This document shows, piece by piece, positions 23,346 through 36,149 of a stretch of DNA of 64,000 nucleotides. The stretch is taken from the NCBI RefSeq assembly GCF_002878395.1, contig NC_061114.1, forward strand, positions 148,185,229 through 148,249,228, given 5' to 3'. The notes below the pieces were generated by a model, which was not told the origin of the DNA, searched no databases, and saw only the letters and a program-made list of their open reading frames with translations. The DNA is from Capsicum annuum (lineage: Eukaryota; Streptophyta; Magnoliopsida; Solanales; Solanaceae). Positions within the stretch are counted from its first letter, which is position 1. Each line of letters starts with the position of its first letter. Both the position numbers and the translations under genes were made by a program.

Positions 23346-26336
23346 TGTATTGACCCGCCAAGTCATTTTCTCAATTTTATGCATGTTTGTTATTTCAAGC
23401 CTTTGTACGGTGGGTATAAGTCATTTATGACTTATTGGAACTGTCGTTTTGATTAACAAATAGTTTGTTTGGATTTTAGGCTGAATTCTTTATTTTTGAA
23501 TATTCACTGATAAAAAATTGGTCTTGCACCAAAACTAGTAGTAAATGAACTTGGTGGAAATTCATGCACTGCTATCTACTTTAAAACATTGATTATATAC
23601 TAGGGGGACCCTTGGTCTGAATCCCATGGTTTTCAAACATATTTTGGGATATTGGTCGAAAGTTAGTTAAAATAGTACATAGGGTTTTGGGCCAATATTT
23701 TTTCAAAATGACAATTGTTGGCAATTCCATCAATTCTGTTAAGTCCAAAATGAAGTTTTTGATGGGTTAGCATTTTTTTTTGTATCCAAGGGAGCCCTAA
23801 TAGGTTCAAAGTATACAAATGAAAAATTTGTGAAGTGTTGGTTTCTGGTGCGTTGCCTGAGTGACCTCCTTGTAAAGTTGGTGAGGTCACCTTAGTGATA
23901 GTGGTGTTACTAGGCAATAGTTGGTATCCAAGATTAAGGTCTCATTAGCGATCAAAAAGGTTCCCTAGATAAGGCCACCTTGGTGACCAAAATGGTTGCC
24001 GAGAAGATGGTTCTGGCCTATTTTAGGATTGTCCCCCTCCCCACCCTTGGGCCCAAACCATTATTCTCTATTTCCAACTTTCATAAATACTGTTAGAGAC
24101 TAAATATCAGTTAGGAAACGTCAATTTAAGACCGAGGCTATTATGGGGACGTCAAGGTAAGCTTTATGTCATAAGAATCTCATAAGTTTTGATCTTTCTC
24201 TCTCTTAATTTATTTATTTTTAATTATTTATTTCTCTAATGTTGGGGCTATTTTAGAAAGGCTAATGATTTTTATTTGTGCTCAAATTTTGGACAAAAGT
24301 TGCTGGACTCATGCGTGACATAATGATGCATTCAATTTTGGGATTCCATTCATGGGACACAAGAACCAATTTTTGATCTAAATTTTGATCCCGAGATTTA
24401 TATAGTAATATGGATATCTTTTCATCCTAATAATGTGTAGTTTATGATTTTGATAATGCAACATCATTTCAAGATCGTGGGATGAAAATGAGTGATTCAT
24501 TTATAGTTTGAGGTTGCGGTTCTGCTATGCTATAGTCTTCAGTCTATTGTTCTCCATTATATTATATAGTGCATAGATTTCATTCTAATAGGGATTATAG
24601 GACATGTTTATATCTAGTAATACTGGTGTTTGACCTAGATAGAGACCTTAGAATAGAAATGTGACCTAGACCTTAGCATAGGATATCCGCAATCATTATA
24701 GGACCCTATTATCCTTGATTATAGAATTGTATTACCATAAAATTATATTAAGGATCCTTAGTTTGAGACTTACCATATTAATTAGCAAATTGTATGGTAT
24801 TTTCTCGATTAGGCCTTCGTAATAACTTTATGTTCTTTTTCACTTAGATTCCCAATTTATGGTGTTAATATTATGTTTAATCATATATTATAAGGCCTGA
24901 GAGTATGGTTATGATGCCAGTTGTACTCTAGGTTAGTACTTTATCGTTCAAAAGGATTGGTTATAATTCTAGATACATATACACTTACGGTTCTATTATT
25001 TTGATACTGGTGATGACATGCATATGTTTTGGTTTATTTTCCTTATAATAGATTTGTTCCCACCTTTAATTCTTATAATTTATTCTTTTATAATGGAGAT
25101 CGTATCCACTTATTCTTAGTATGATACTTAACCAAAAAAAACTAATTTGTAAATTTTACTAAGATTGATTCCTATCCACTTTTAATGTACTCTCTTTTAC
25201 CACTACTATTTAACTTCAGATGGGAGAGATTCTAACACCCTATACACTATAATTTCAATTTAGTCCAAAACTTGATCACGAGCAATGAACTTACAAATTT
25301 ATACTCTTTTAGTCTCGATCTGAGTGTGAGCACTTTTTATTCTTAGATATATCTTTGGTACTAGAGGGAGTTAGAAGTCCTGGTTTGAGACTAGGTAATG
25401 TATATGGATATACCCAGTCCTATATAGCCCCCTTCATCAATAATCCATAGTTCTAGAAAGGATAGCTTGTGTAGGTTCTACCTTTGCAAGATATTATGTC
25501 AGAGGAGGTGTATACACTTGTTGCATTACGTTACGAATTATTTATCCTCCATTTTTTTATTTAGATACACTGCTTATCACTAGTATAATATGTTGTTTCT
25601 TATATCTATCATCCTTATGGAGGATTGTATAGGTATAAGCTATGTGTACTATTTGCTGAGTGTTTATTTGAACCTTCTCTGCTTATGGTTGAAGGTTTAA
25701 GTTATTGTTTGTTGGGACTAGCTAATTAATTTATTTTTTGTTATTATGGTTAGTTCATGGTAGTTGTAGTAAGATATGTTCTTATTAGGTTATCTCTTGA
25801 TTAGTCTCATTTTGGGTTAGAGACCTTGACTAGGCTAGTATTAACTTTCCTTCTTGGTTTTGAACTCGAGATGTTTGGTTGGTTCCCTCAAGCTATTACG
25901 TTTAAGTTTAGTCCATTATATATTTACATGGTATTACCATGTATCCCACTCGTTCCTAAAGTATTCATATCATATATGTATCATATGTCTATATATTACT
26001 AATATCTACCCTTTGTTCAGGCTTCGTTTGTATATTGGCTTGTGATATACGGCATTGCTATTTAGTTGCTAAATGATGTTGGAATAGGAAAGTTTATCCT
26101 TATAGCTATTTTAGCATTATTATGTTTACATACTTAGATAATTGTTACATGTTATTTATTCTTACATTATCTTTTGATCATTGTCGGTCGATGCCTACTG
26201 CATAACATGTGTTTTGTACCCATACTACAATTTTGCAGCTTGTAGATCATAGTATGAGTACTTGTTGTTGATGTGTACATCCTGCAAAGAGGGCATGAAT
26301 TAGAGATTTAGATTAGACTAGGCATTCGGAGTTGCT
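23346..26336 (+). repeat. 3' LTR of A/B, first part
   Basis: It starts TGTATTGACCCGCC and is collinear with 6915-9945. It is broken at 26336 by element D and continues at 41926. It has the same repeat zone ('AGGTCACCTTAGTGA', 'AAGGCCACCTTGGTGACC') before the leader. There is no coding content. Confidence 0.75.
26332..26336 (+). repeat. Left flank of D, probable diverged target duplication
   Basis: TTGCT precedes the TGTAACACC start of D. The other side (41926-41930) reads TTTAT, matching at 3 of 5 bases. Together with the uninterrupted A/B LTR on both sides, this fits an old insertion. Confidence 0.5.
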
Positions 26337-27660
26337 TGTAACACCTTGAAAATAGGTCTCGAGACACACATGGTGCTCCAGACTACAAGTAGTCTCAAGC
26401 TAACCTTGTAAGCCTTCTACTAAATTTTAAACTCATATTAAATAGGTTTATGAAATACTGAGTTTGAACAAATCTGCAATGAGTTTAAATGAACATAATG
26501 TCTGAAAGTACTTAACTAGGAAATCTGAATAACCAAAACTGTAAAACTGAATATATATGTCGATCGGACAAACCTCTAACACTACAAACTAGAGATTCAC
26601 TGGGACAAACTCCCAGCTGACTGGAACTAACTGACAATATTGAATCAAACTACTTTGATAAGTTCAAAAATTGAATAACTTGGTCCCCAAATTATAAGGA
26701 CTCACCAACTATCAGGATGCAGATGGAGATGCTTGAAATCACTCATGCTACTGAAACTGAGCACTTGAACCTACATTATTAAACAATGTAGCACATATAC
26801 TTATATATGGATCCGTACATCACGAATGTACTAACTATGTCAGGGTGAAAGCATTAGTAAAACAATATCACAATGTTTATAAAAACTTGTAAAAGGATGA
26901 ATGAGAAGCATGACTCATATTGGCCTGAATAACTGAAAATTAGAAATGATAACTCATGAGAAATAAAGCATACTGTATAAATCTTGTGAGGTATAACATT
27001 TAGTTCTAAAAGATGTACTTGTATGGTATCTTTAAATCATGTAATTAAAGGGTTGAAAGGACTCACTATTATATCGATAAAAAGAAAGCTGAAATATTAT
27101 GACTAATATCTGATGTAAAATAAATTCTGAATAAAACTGTGCGTCTTCACACTTAGATTCTAAAGCTTTTCTACAAGTCTTTGTTGTTAGGGATTTCTTT
27201 TAAAATTTTTTATGATAGGCTTTAGGAAGGTTCTTCTAAACGACATACACTGTGTGAGCTATCATAGTGTCCAACGTCTAGTTCTCCAAAGGGAAAACCT
27301 AACATTGGAGAGGTTTCATAATCTTTTCAAGGAGTATAACATTAGCTATGTGATAAAAATCTGTTTCTGCCTTCCATATAAATTGGAATTATCTGCATCT
27401 GTACCAACATTGGCTCATAGTTCTAGGGAAGTAGGATACTCTAATCCGACACTTATAAAAGACATACTGCTTACACTACTGAATAGAATTCAGCTAAAAA
27501 ACCATTGTCTCAGAGCTGGAAAGGTCAACTTACAAATCATCAAAGTTCAAAGGGAGTCAAAATAACTAAACACCTCAACACATAACTTTATTTTCAGGCT
27601 CTATGTGCTATAGGCGCATACTAAGGGATAAGCTGAGCTTGGAAAATATGGGGTATAAAA
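26337..27660 (-). repeat. 3' LTR of D, with a 1.2-kb internal deletion
   Basis: It shares both ends with the other D LTRs ('ACTACAAGTAGTCTCAAGC' near one end, 'TAAGCTGAGCTTGG' near the other) but is only 1324 bp. The part equivalent to about 33095-34320, which includes the hairpin array and promoter, is missing. The 117-codon open frame at 27212-27565 spans this deleted LTR and is not a gene. Confidence 0.8.
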
Positions 27661-27690
27661 ATACTCCCCCTTGGTAACATTCATCCCCGA
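27661..27690 (-). other. Polypurine tract of D interior 2
   Basis: The minus strand reads GATGAATGTTACCAAGGGG then GAGTAT, directly before the LTR. This is the usual chromovirus interior end. Confidence 0.75.
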
Positions 27691-27839
27691 ATAAGACTAA
27701 TTAACCTGAGGTTACTGAGTAACTGAGACTATAACTAGCATGAGTAAACTGATTTGAAATGCAAGAATTATCAAGAGAGTTACTATATAAAGTTGAGACT
27801 TTCTTAGAAACAATTAGGGTACTTTATTCACATATCTGC

Positions 27840-29060
27840 TTCTGCTTCCCAAGTGGTGCCCTCAATAGATTGATTTCACCAAAGAAAGTTGACTAAGGGA
27901 ACTTTTTTGTTCCTTGTTCTACAAATTTGGTGATAAACAATCTCAACTGGAATCTCTTCTTAAGAGAGGTTATCGTGAATATCAGTGGTTTCTAAGGGTA
28001 ATATAATTGTTGGATCACCAATATACTTCTTTAATAAGGATGCATGGATCACAGGGTGAACAGATTACAAATTTGTAGGAAACTCAAGCTCGTATGCTAC
28101 TTTCCTAACACGACTCAATTTCTTGTAGGGGACAACATATCGACGACTAAGATTCCACTTTTTTCAAATAAACTATGTCATCAACATTTCAACTCAAGAT
28201 CCTTTCGCCTCACATCTGCATAAGATTTCTGACTACTTTGAGTTGTCTTCAACCTCTGTTGAATAAACTAGACTTTCTCCATAGCTTTAAATACAACATC
28301 TAGCCCATTTAAAGAGGACTTACCCAGTTCAAACCAACAGATAGGTGACTTATATCTCCTCTCATAAAGAGCCTCAAACAGGGCCATCTGAATCTAAAAT
28401 TGTAACTATTATTATAGGAAAATTTTTTCAACGGCAGATGATCATGCCAACTCCCCTTGAAGTTATGAACACTTGCCATAAACATATTATCTAGAGTCTG
28501 AATGGTCCTCTCTTCCTGACTATTTTTCTGAGGATGAAAAGCTGAACTGAGGTGAACGTGGGTACCAAGACCCTTCTGAAAGGCTTTCCAAAAGTGAAAG
28601 GTAAATTGGGTGCCCCTATCAAAAATTACAGACAAAAGAACTCTATGTAATCAGACCAATTCTTTAATATACAACTTAGCATAATCTTCGACTAAGTAGG
28701 ACAAACGAACTAGTAGGAAATGGGCTGATTTAGTCAACCTATCAATAATAACACAAATCAAATCATGCTATTAACGGGGTAACCCTATTACGAAATCCAT
28801 GTTTACCTCTTCCCAATTCCAAGTAGTAATATTAAACTAATGCAAGGTGCCACCAGGCCTTTGGTACTGTTGACAAATATTACAATTATCCACAAAGTTC
28901 GCAATATCTTTCTTCATACTACTCCACCAATATATTTCCCACAAATCTCTATACATCTTAGTAGAACCTGGGTAAATGGAGTAAGGCACACCATGCGCTT
29001 CAGTCTAAATCCATTGCCTAAAATCATCAATGAACGACACTCATAATTACTGTGGTATCT
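27840..29060 (-). pseudogene. D interior 2: integrase and chromodomain-like end
   Basis: The clearest open piece is 28309-28635: 'FDRGTQFTFHFWKAFQKGL', then 'LSSAFHPQKNSQEERTIQTL' and 'KGSWHDHLPLKKFSYNNSY'. These are the second catalytic-Asp region and the Glu region of a gypsy integrase. The zinc-binding N-terminal part lies at about 28850-29050 and the chromodomain-like end at about 27840-28100. Many stops are present. Confidence 0.85.
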
Positions 29061-29299
29061 AAACACACCATCTCCCCCGTGGGAGAAAACTTCAAATTTC
29101 TACTCTCTGAATAATTCTTTAAACTTAACTAGACTGGGTTCCTTATTAGGTTTCTCCTTTACCTCGGAAACTAAAGACAATTTTACACTACTCTAGACCC
29201 AAAAATTTTTCTCAACAAAATCAACAAATCATATACCTAGTGTAGACAATTGATAAACTTGTCTGATCAACACTTTCTTATCACCCTCTACATGAGCAA

Positions 29300-30520
29300 C
29301 ACAACCCATTAACAGTCTACTAAGGGCGTCTTCCATAATGTTGGCCTTTCTCGGATGATAAATAAAACTCATGAATAATCTTTCAACAACTCTAACTACC
29401 TTCTTAGATAAATATTTAATTCCCTCTATACAAATACATATTACAGACTTTTGTGGTCCATAATAAAATCAATATAAACCCCATAAAAATAGCTCCTCCA
29501 GATATTCAAAGAAAATACAACAACAGCTAATTCAGTATCATAAGTAGGACAGTTCTTTTCATGTGGCTCAAACTATCTAGAGGCATAGGCTATGACTCTA
29601 CCTCTATGCATCAAAACACAATCCGAACCAACTCTAGAAACATCAAAATAAATAATGAACCCATTTGTACCATCAGGTAAAACTAAGATGGGGTTGAAGT
29701 GAGCGGAGCCTTTATTTCCTGAAAACTTTTCTCACAAGAATCAGACCACTGAAACTTAACTTTCTTCGGAGTCAATCTATACATAGGGGAAGAAATTGAT
29801 GAAAACCCCTCAACAAACCACCTGTAAGAGTCACCTAAACCCAAAAAACTCCTGATGACTGATGGTGAAATGGGTCTAGGAGAGTTTCTCACTACTTTGG
29901 TCTTTTAGGGTTCAACTCTAATACCGTTACCAGAAATAATATAACTGAGGAAAGCTACTGATCTTAGCTAGAATTCATACTTTCTAAGTTTGGCAAACAA
30001 CTAGTGGCCTCTAAGAGCTTATAATACAATTCAAAGGTAGTCTGCATGATCATGCTCACAATGAGAATAGAGTAGGATACCATCAATAAGAACTATGACA
30101 AACTTATGTAGGTACTATTTGAACACTCAGTTCATCAAGTCCTTGAATTCTTCTGGAGCATTTGTTAGCCCGAAATACATGACTAGTTATTCAAAATGAC
30201 CATAAAGTGTTCTAAAAGTTGTCTAAGTTAGTGATAGCCGGATTTAATGTCTATCTTAGAGAAGTAACTCGCACCCTGAAGTTGATCAAATTAGTCATCA
30301 ATTTTAGGCAGAGGGTATCTATATTTAATTATGAATTTATTCAGCTGACGATAGTCAATTCACATTTCCAGCGCACCATCTTTCTTTCATACGAATAGGA
30401 AGAAAGCACCATATGGAGAAACATTAGGCCTTAAGAAACTTTATCTAAAAGATCGTTGAGTTGCCCGTTAAACTCTTTAAGTTAGGCTGGAAACATACAA
30501 TATGGAGTAATGGAGATGGG
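29300..30520 (-). pseudogene. D interior 2: reverse transcriptase and RNase H, dead
   Basis: The RNase H connection piece at 29683-29892 reads 'SPSVIRSFLGLGDSYRWFVE' and 'KVKFQWSDSCEKSFQEIK'. Upstream, the reverse transcriptase active site at about 30078 reads 'VLIDGILLYS' where a working copy has IDDI, so the second catalytic Asp is Gly. Frameshifts break the rest. Confidence 0.8.
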
Positions 30521-30529
30521 CTTAGTATT

Positions 30530-31758
30530 ATGAAGATCAACGCCGAATTATATTTGTTTGCCGAGAGGTACCCCTGGTAAATCTTTAGGAAAAACATCCA
30601 AAATCTCATTGACTACACAGACCGACTGAATAGTTGGAGCCTCACACTTAGTGTCTATGACTCAAACTAAATGATAAATGCACCATTTAGAGATCAACTT
30701 TCTAGCCTTAATATATGATATGAAATGACTCTTGGGAGATACAAAATTCCCTTCCCACACACGGATTGGCTCATCTAGACACTGAAACTTCACACCTCGA
30801 GTGCAACAGTCTATAGATACACAACAGAATTGAAGCCAATCATGCCTAGAATAAGGTCACAGTCTACTATATCTAACTCTATTAAGTATGCTACTATGAT
30901 CTTATGAAGGATAGTGATAGGACACTTTCATTTGATTTATTTGGCAACAACCGAATCACCACTAGGGTAGAAACTAAGAAGGTCTTAGAAAGCTTTTCAG
31001 GATCTACTCAAAAATTTTCCACAACCAATAGAGTCACATAATAGAGATTTGACCCTGGGTCTAATAGCACATAAACATCAAGATGAAAACATGAAGCATA
31101 CCAGTAACAATGTATGGTGAGCTCTCTTTCTCCTAGCGAGATAAAAGAGCAAAGAGCTAATTTTTCCACAGACTACCACCAGTAGAGAATGATGTGCCCT
31201 GAAGAGGGGATGGGCGAGCTAGAGGAGTAGGTGCACTAGTACCCTCAGTCTAGGGATGAACATCCCTATTTATTTTCTTAGAATACGGTGCACTCCTTCA
31301 TTTAGTGACCCAATTTACCACATATAAAACAACCTTTTAGTCCCAACAAACACTCACCAGGATGATTTTTACCTCACTTAGAACATGTAGGGAAACTAGG
31401 GTTTCCACCTATACTACTCAAAGACCTGGACATAAAAGTTTTTCCCTACTGCTTCTACTTGGTTTTGGGTGCGGGGGAACTAGCAAAAGATGGCGTGGAC
31501 AAAGATAGGAGACCCTAAAACTTGAATGATTTCCAATGCAAATCTTGATTGACCATACTCAAACTGCCCAGTTCTAGCCTTCTTATTTACTGATGTGGAA
31601 ATGCAACCCAATGGTTGCCCTGAACATTGGCAATCACAGTTGGGACAATGTCTGAAAGATAGCCAAAATTCAGCATAAGACACATTCTCTTTCAAAGGAT
31701 CAATAGTCTAGGATGGCTAGTTATCATTTCTGTGAGCATTCGCTTTGCAAGGAGGCAT
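30530..31758 (-). pseudogene. D interior 2: gag and protease, with deletion in gag
   Basis: The gag begins at 31758 with 'MPPCKANAHRN'. At about 31590 it jumps from the N-terminal part to 'NKKARTGQFEYGQSR', which in interior 1 lies about 545 bp further on, so the capsid core is deleted. The knuckle at 31285-31340 reads 'CFICGKLGH' then a stop, then 'MKEC', keeping all zinc ligands. The protease region near 30830-30900 shows only fragments. Confidence 0.8.
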
Positions 31759-31948
31759 ATTCTGTCATGTAAGAGTAGGAATTAAATGCAGATAAAAATA
31801 ACTGTAAGAATAATGGATCATGAGAGAAAAGAATGATTTCCTAAAATCTCCCATGCCGTCTTACTCATAAATGCAGTGCGCTTCACACCCATGATCCATA
31901 CTCTATGTAACGCGACTTGTATGATTCCCTAGGACTCTTTAAACCTTA

Positions 31949-31962
31949 GGCTCTGATACCAA
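31949..31962 (-). other. tRNA-iMet primer binding site of D interior 2
   Basis: The minus strand reads TTGGTATCAGAGCC next to the middle LTR. It shows that the middle LTR acts as the 5' LTR of interior 2. Confidence 0.85.
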
Positions 31963-31964
31963 AT

Positions 31965-34520
31965 TGTAATGCCTGAAAAAATATCCCTAGACATCACACG
32001 TTGCTCTAGACTACAAGTAGTCTCAAGCTAACCCTATAAGCCTTCTACTAAATCTGAAAGCATATTAAAGAAGTTTAAGAAAGCAATCACTACTGAAATA
32101 CTTTGTCTAAATTAATATGGAAAGAGTTTAAATAAACACAGTGTCTGAAAATACTTCAATAGAAATTTGAACAACCAACATTATAAAACTGAACATATCT
32201 ATTGGTTTAACAAGCCTCTGACACTACTAACAAGATAGTAACTAGGACAAAGCCCCAAATGACTCGATTTGACTAAAAATACTAAATCAACCTACTTTAA
32301 TAAGATGGAAAACTGAATAACTGGGTCCCTAAATTATGAGGACTCACCAACTATCGGGATGTAGATGGAGATGCTTTAAATCACTCATGCTTCTAAAATT
32401 GATCACCTGAACATATATTATTAAACATTGTAGCACATAGAAATATATGTGAATCAGTACTTCTGGAATATACTGAGCATATGGGGGTGAATGCATTAGT
32501 AAAACAATATCTCAATGTTTATATAAACTTGTAAAATGATTCATGCTAAGTATAAATGACTAACATTGGCTTGAATAACGGAAAAATGAAAATCATAACT
32601 CATGATACATAAAGCATTCCTTATAAATCTTATGAGGCATAACTATTTATTCTAAAAGATGTATTTGTATTCAATATTTAACTCATGCAATCTAAGTGTA
32701 GAACAGACTCAATTTTATATTTTTAAACTGAAACCAAAAATATCATCAATAATATCTGAATGGAATTGTGAGCCTTTATACTTAAATTCTAAAGATTTTC
32801 TGTAAGTCTTTTCTGTTAGAAAATTCATTTAAAATCTTTTCTATTATTCTGTAGGGAGGTTATTCTTACCAACGTACACCAGGTAAGTTATCATAGCGTC
32901 CAACATCAAGTTTAGCGTCCAATGTCTAGTTCCCCTAAGCACAATAACACACATTGGGGAGAGCTGTCATACTCTAACCAAGGAGTTTTAGCTAAGTGAT
33001 CGCAATCTGTATATGTCATCTATATAAATGGAAATAATATAAATCTATACCTATGTGGGCTCGTAGTTCTGGCGAAGTAAGATGTTCCAAACACACAATT
33101 CTGGCTAGGTGCTAAATGCTATGCTTTTATTTCTATGCTCATTCTATAGGAAATCCACTTTAAATACTTACATAAGGGTTTATAATGAAAACCAATTATG
33201 CATTTGTCTATTTTAAACTATAATCAAAACTAATCTGTTCTCTGTAAACTATAATTAAAATGTAAAGCGGATTCCATATCTTATCTAAGAATCAAAAGAT
33301 TAAATATTTTTCAAAATATGAATTTAAATTACTTATAAGGGGCTTAGAAGCATAATGTTCCTACGATATCAATATTCAAACTTGGACTTAGTAACCCATG
33401 CTTTAAATTTACGTCAAATTATCACAAATCATGCTCTATGGTAAAAATCATGAAGTTCTTGCATAATTCTAGTCAAAATAATGAAATTCATTCTTCAATA
33501 TATCTAAATCCACTTCACAAGCATAAATCTGCAAAAATAGGCATGCAATTCATCATCCAAGACACTTGAAATATCATAATCTTCAAATAGGAATATTTGG
33601 TCATGAATCCTAATTTGAAATTCATGTATATTCATATGAAATTATATTTAAAGATAACTTTGGGCACAAGTAAGAAAAAATTATCCTTGTTCATAACCCC
33701 ACTACCTTAAGTGATTAAATCGATGAATACACTTGGTTTTGAATTCCTATTGGTGTTCTTGAAGATTGTTTCTTGAATATCTTGAATCGGGAAACTCGAA
33801 TCTAGAATTATCTTGGAAAATGAATGGTGAATTTTTGAATTTTCTTGAAGTTGAATATTAAAGCCTAGTGTTTTCTTGGATAGAAATTTGGTGAAAAATC
33901 AATATAATATGCTTAGAATAGTTTACATATTTTGTTTATCAAGATTTCGGGTCTTGGGAAAAGACTAAACTACCCTTGGATTTTAAAACTCGGAAATGAA
34001 ATAAAGATTTAGGCTTTACCATAATGCATCGAACGGGACATCGCGATTCCCACTGTGATGCAGTGGAATCGTAGTGGCTCATTGGAAATGGACCACTGCC
34101 AATTTGACCTTTACTGAGATGTGGTGAGTTAGTCATTGTGATACCCACCATAATGCGGTTCAATTGTGGTGACTCACTAGATTTTGAAAAAAGCCTTTCA
34201 ACCCTTCACCGCGACACGGTGACCCCCTTCACCGCGATACTCACAGTGATGTGGCCTAATTGTGGTGAGCTACTATTTTGCCAATCCAAATGCGATCCAA
34301 ATCTTGGCCAAAAAATTTGAGACATACTTCTTACACCCCTTAATATAATTCAACTCAAAAATCATTATCTGGGAGCCCAGAAGGTAAACTTAAAAATCTT
34401 CGAAGTTCAAAGGGAGTTAAAATGACAAAAGCCCTTAACACTTACTTTTATTTTAAGGTTCTAAGAGCTATAGGCTTATACTAAGGACTAAGCTGAGCTT
34501 GGAACCTATGGGGTATTACA
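31965..34520 (-). repeat. Middle LTR of D, shared by both interiors
   Basis: Ends on the plus strand are TGTAATGCC and GTATTACA. It is 2556 bp. It has a primer site on its left and a polypurine tract on its right, so it is the 3' LTR of interior 1 and the 5' LTR of interior 2. It carries a hairpin array at 34030-34270 ('CACCGCGACACGGTG') and, on the minus strand, the AAGGGTAGTTTAGTC box (33957-33979). Confidence 0.85.
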
Positions 34521-34550
34521 ATATCTCCCCCTTGGGAACATTCATCGTTG
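34521..34550 (-). other. Polypurine tract of D interior 1
   Basis: The minus strand reads GATGAATGTTCCCAAGGGG then GAGATAT, touching the middle LTR. Confidence 0.8.
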
Positions 34551-34759
34551 AATGAGACTAATTAAGATGAGGTTACTGATGAATTAAGACTATAACTGGC
34601 ATACACAACTAAAAGCATGACTAAACTGATTTGCAAATGCATGATTATAAATAGAATGACTATATAAAGTTTAGACTTAGAATGAAAAGAGATGATCTGA
34701 GGAAACATTTTACCGTACGCTGAATCTGAACTTGCAGCCAAAAGATAAGGGTACTTGAT

Positions 34760-35050
34760 TCACATATCTACTTCTTCTTCCCAAGTGGCACTCTCAATGG
34801 ATTGATTTTGCCAAAGAACTTTGACCAAGGGAACTTCATTGTTCCTTTGTTTGGAAATCTGGTGATCAAGAATATCAACTGGAATCTCTTCATAAGAGAG
34901 GCTATTGTGAATATCAATGCTTTGTAAGGGTACTACAATAGCTGGATAAGCAATACACTTCTTTAACAAGGATACATGGAACATAAGGTGAACGGATAAC
35001 AAGTCTACAGGCAACTCAAGCTTGTATGCTACTTTTCCAACAGGACTCAA
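34760..35050 (-). pseudogene. D interior 1: chromodomain-like integrase C-terminus
   Basis: 96 open codons: 'VAYKLELPVDLLSVHLMFHV', 'SLLKKCIAYP', 'SLSYEEIPVDILDHQ', 'NNEVPLVKVLWQNQ' and 'ESATWEEEVDM'. In chromoviruses this region carries the chromodomain that guides integration to heterochromatin. This piece is intact but cut off from the rest of integrase by stops. Confidence 0.85.
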
Positions 35051-35289
35051 TATCTTGTAGGGGTTAAAATATTGGGACTAAGCTTTTACTTTTTCCAAAC
35101 CTCTTCGTCTCCCCACTTAATTGGCTAAACCTTTAAATAAACTAAGTCATAAACATACAAACTCGCGATCCTTTTCCTTCACATCTGTATAAGATTTCTA
35201 ATGACTATGAGATTTTTTCAACCTCTCTCAAATCAACTAGACTTTCTCCTTATCTTTAAATCCCACATCTGGCGCAATCAAAGCGACCT

Positions 35290-35990
35290 CACCCACTTCA
35301 AACCACCTGATAAGTGACCTATATCTCCTCCCACAAAGAGCCTCAAACAGGGCTATCTGAATACTACAATGGTAATTGTTATTGTAGGAGAATTCAATCA
35401 ATGACTAGTAATCATCCCAACTACCTTTGAAGTCAAGAACACATGTCCTCAATAGATCCTATAGAGTCTAAATGGTCCTCTCTACCTGACCATCTATTTG
35501 AGGATGAAAAGCTAAACAGTGTTGGACGTGGGTACCATGACCCTTCTTAAAGGCTTTCAAAAAGTGAGAGGTAAGATGAGTGCCCCTATCTACAATGATA
35601 GACAAAAGAACTCAGTGCAATCTGACCAATTCTCTAATATACAAATTATGTTTAAACTGGTAGAAAATAGGCTAAATTAGTCAACCTGTCTACAATAACC
35701 CAAATCAAATCCTGTTGACAATGCAAATTGGGTAAATCTATTAGGAAATCCTTGTTCACCTCTTCCCACTTGCAGGTGGGAATACTAAACAACTGTAAGG
35801 TGCCACCAAGCCTTTGGTGCTCCACCTTAACATGTCGACAAATAAAATACTTAAACATAAACTCCACAATATCTTTCTTCATACCACTCCACCAATAGAC
35901 TTCCCACAAATCTTTGTACATCTTAGTAGCACCTGGGTTAATGAAGTAACGCGTACCATGCGCTTTATCCATAATTAGCTACCTAAAACC
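35290..35990 (-). pseudogene. D interior 1: integrase, degenerate
   Basis: The N-terminal half (35652-35972) reads 'AHGTRYFINPGATKMYKDL', 'VYWWSGMKKDI', 'FKYFICRHVKVEHQRLGG' and 'WVIVDRLTNLAYFLPV'. The first Cys of the zinc-binding HHCC motif is lost ('KYFICRH' for KCpxCQ). The first catalytic Asp lies in 'NKDFLIDLP'. The catalytic core continues to about 35300 with frameshifts. Confidence 0.85.
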
Positions 35991-36149
35991 ATCAATGCAC
36001 AACACGCTCTATCTACTCTGGTATCTCAATACACCATCTTCCACTTGGGAAAAAACTTCTACCTTCTGCTCTCAGAATGATTGCTTCAACTTAACTAGAC
36101 TAGGATCTTTATCTTTTTTCTTCTATACTTCAGAATCTAAAGAAGATTC

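Noticed and set aside
27212..27565. 117-codon open frame
   Set aside because: It spans the internally deleted 3' LTR of D and has no counterpart in the other two D LTRs.
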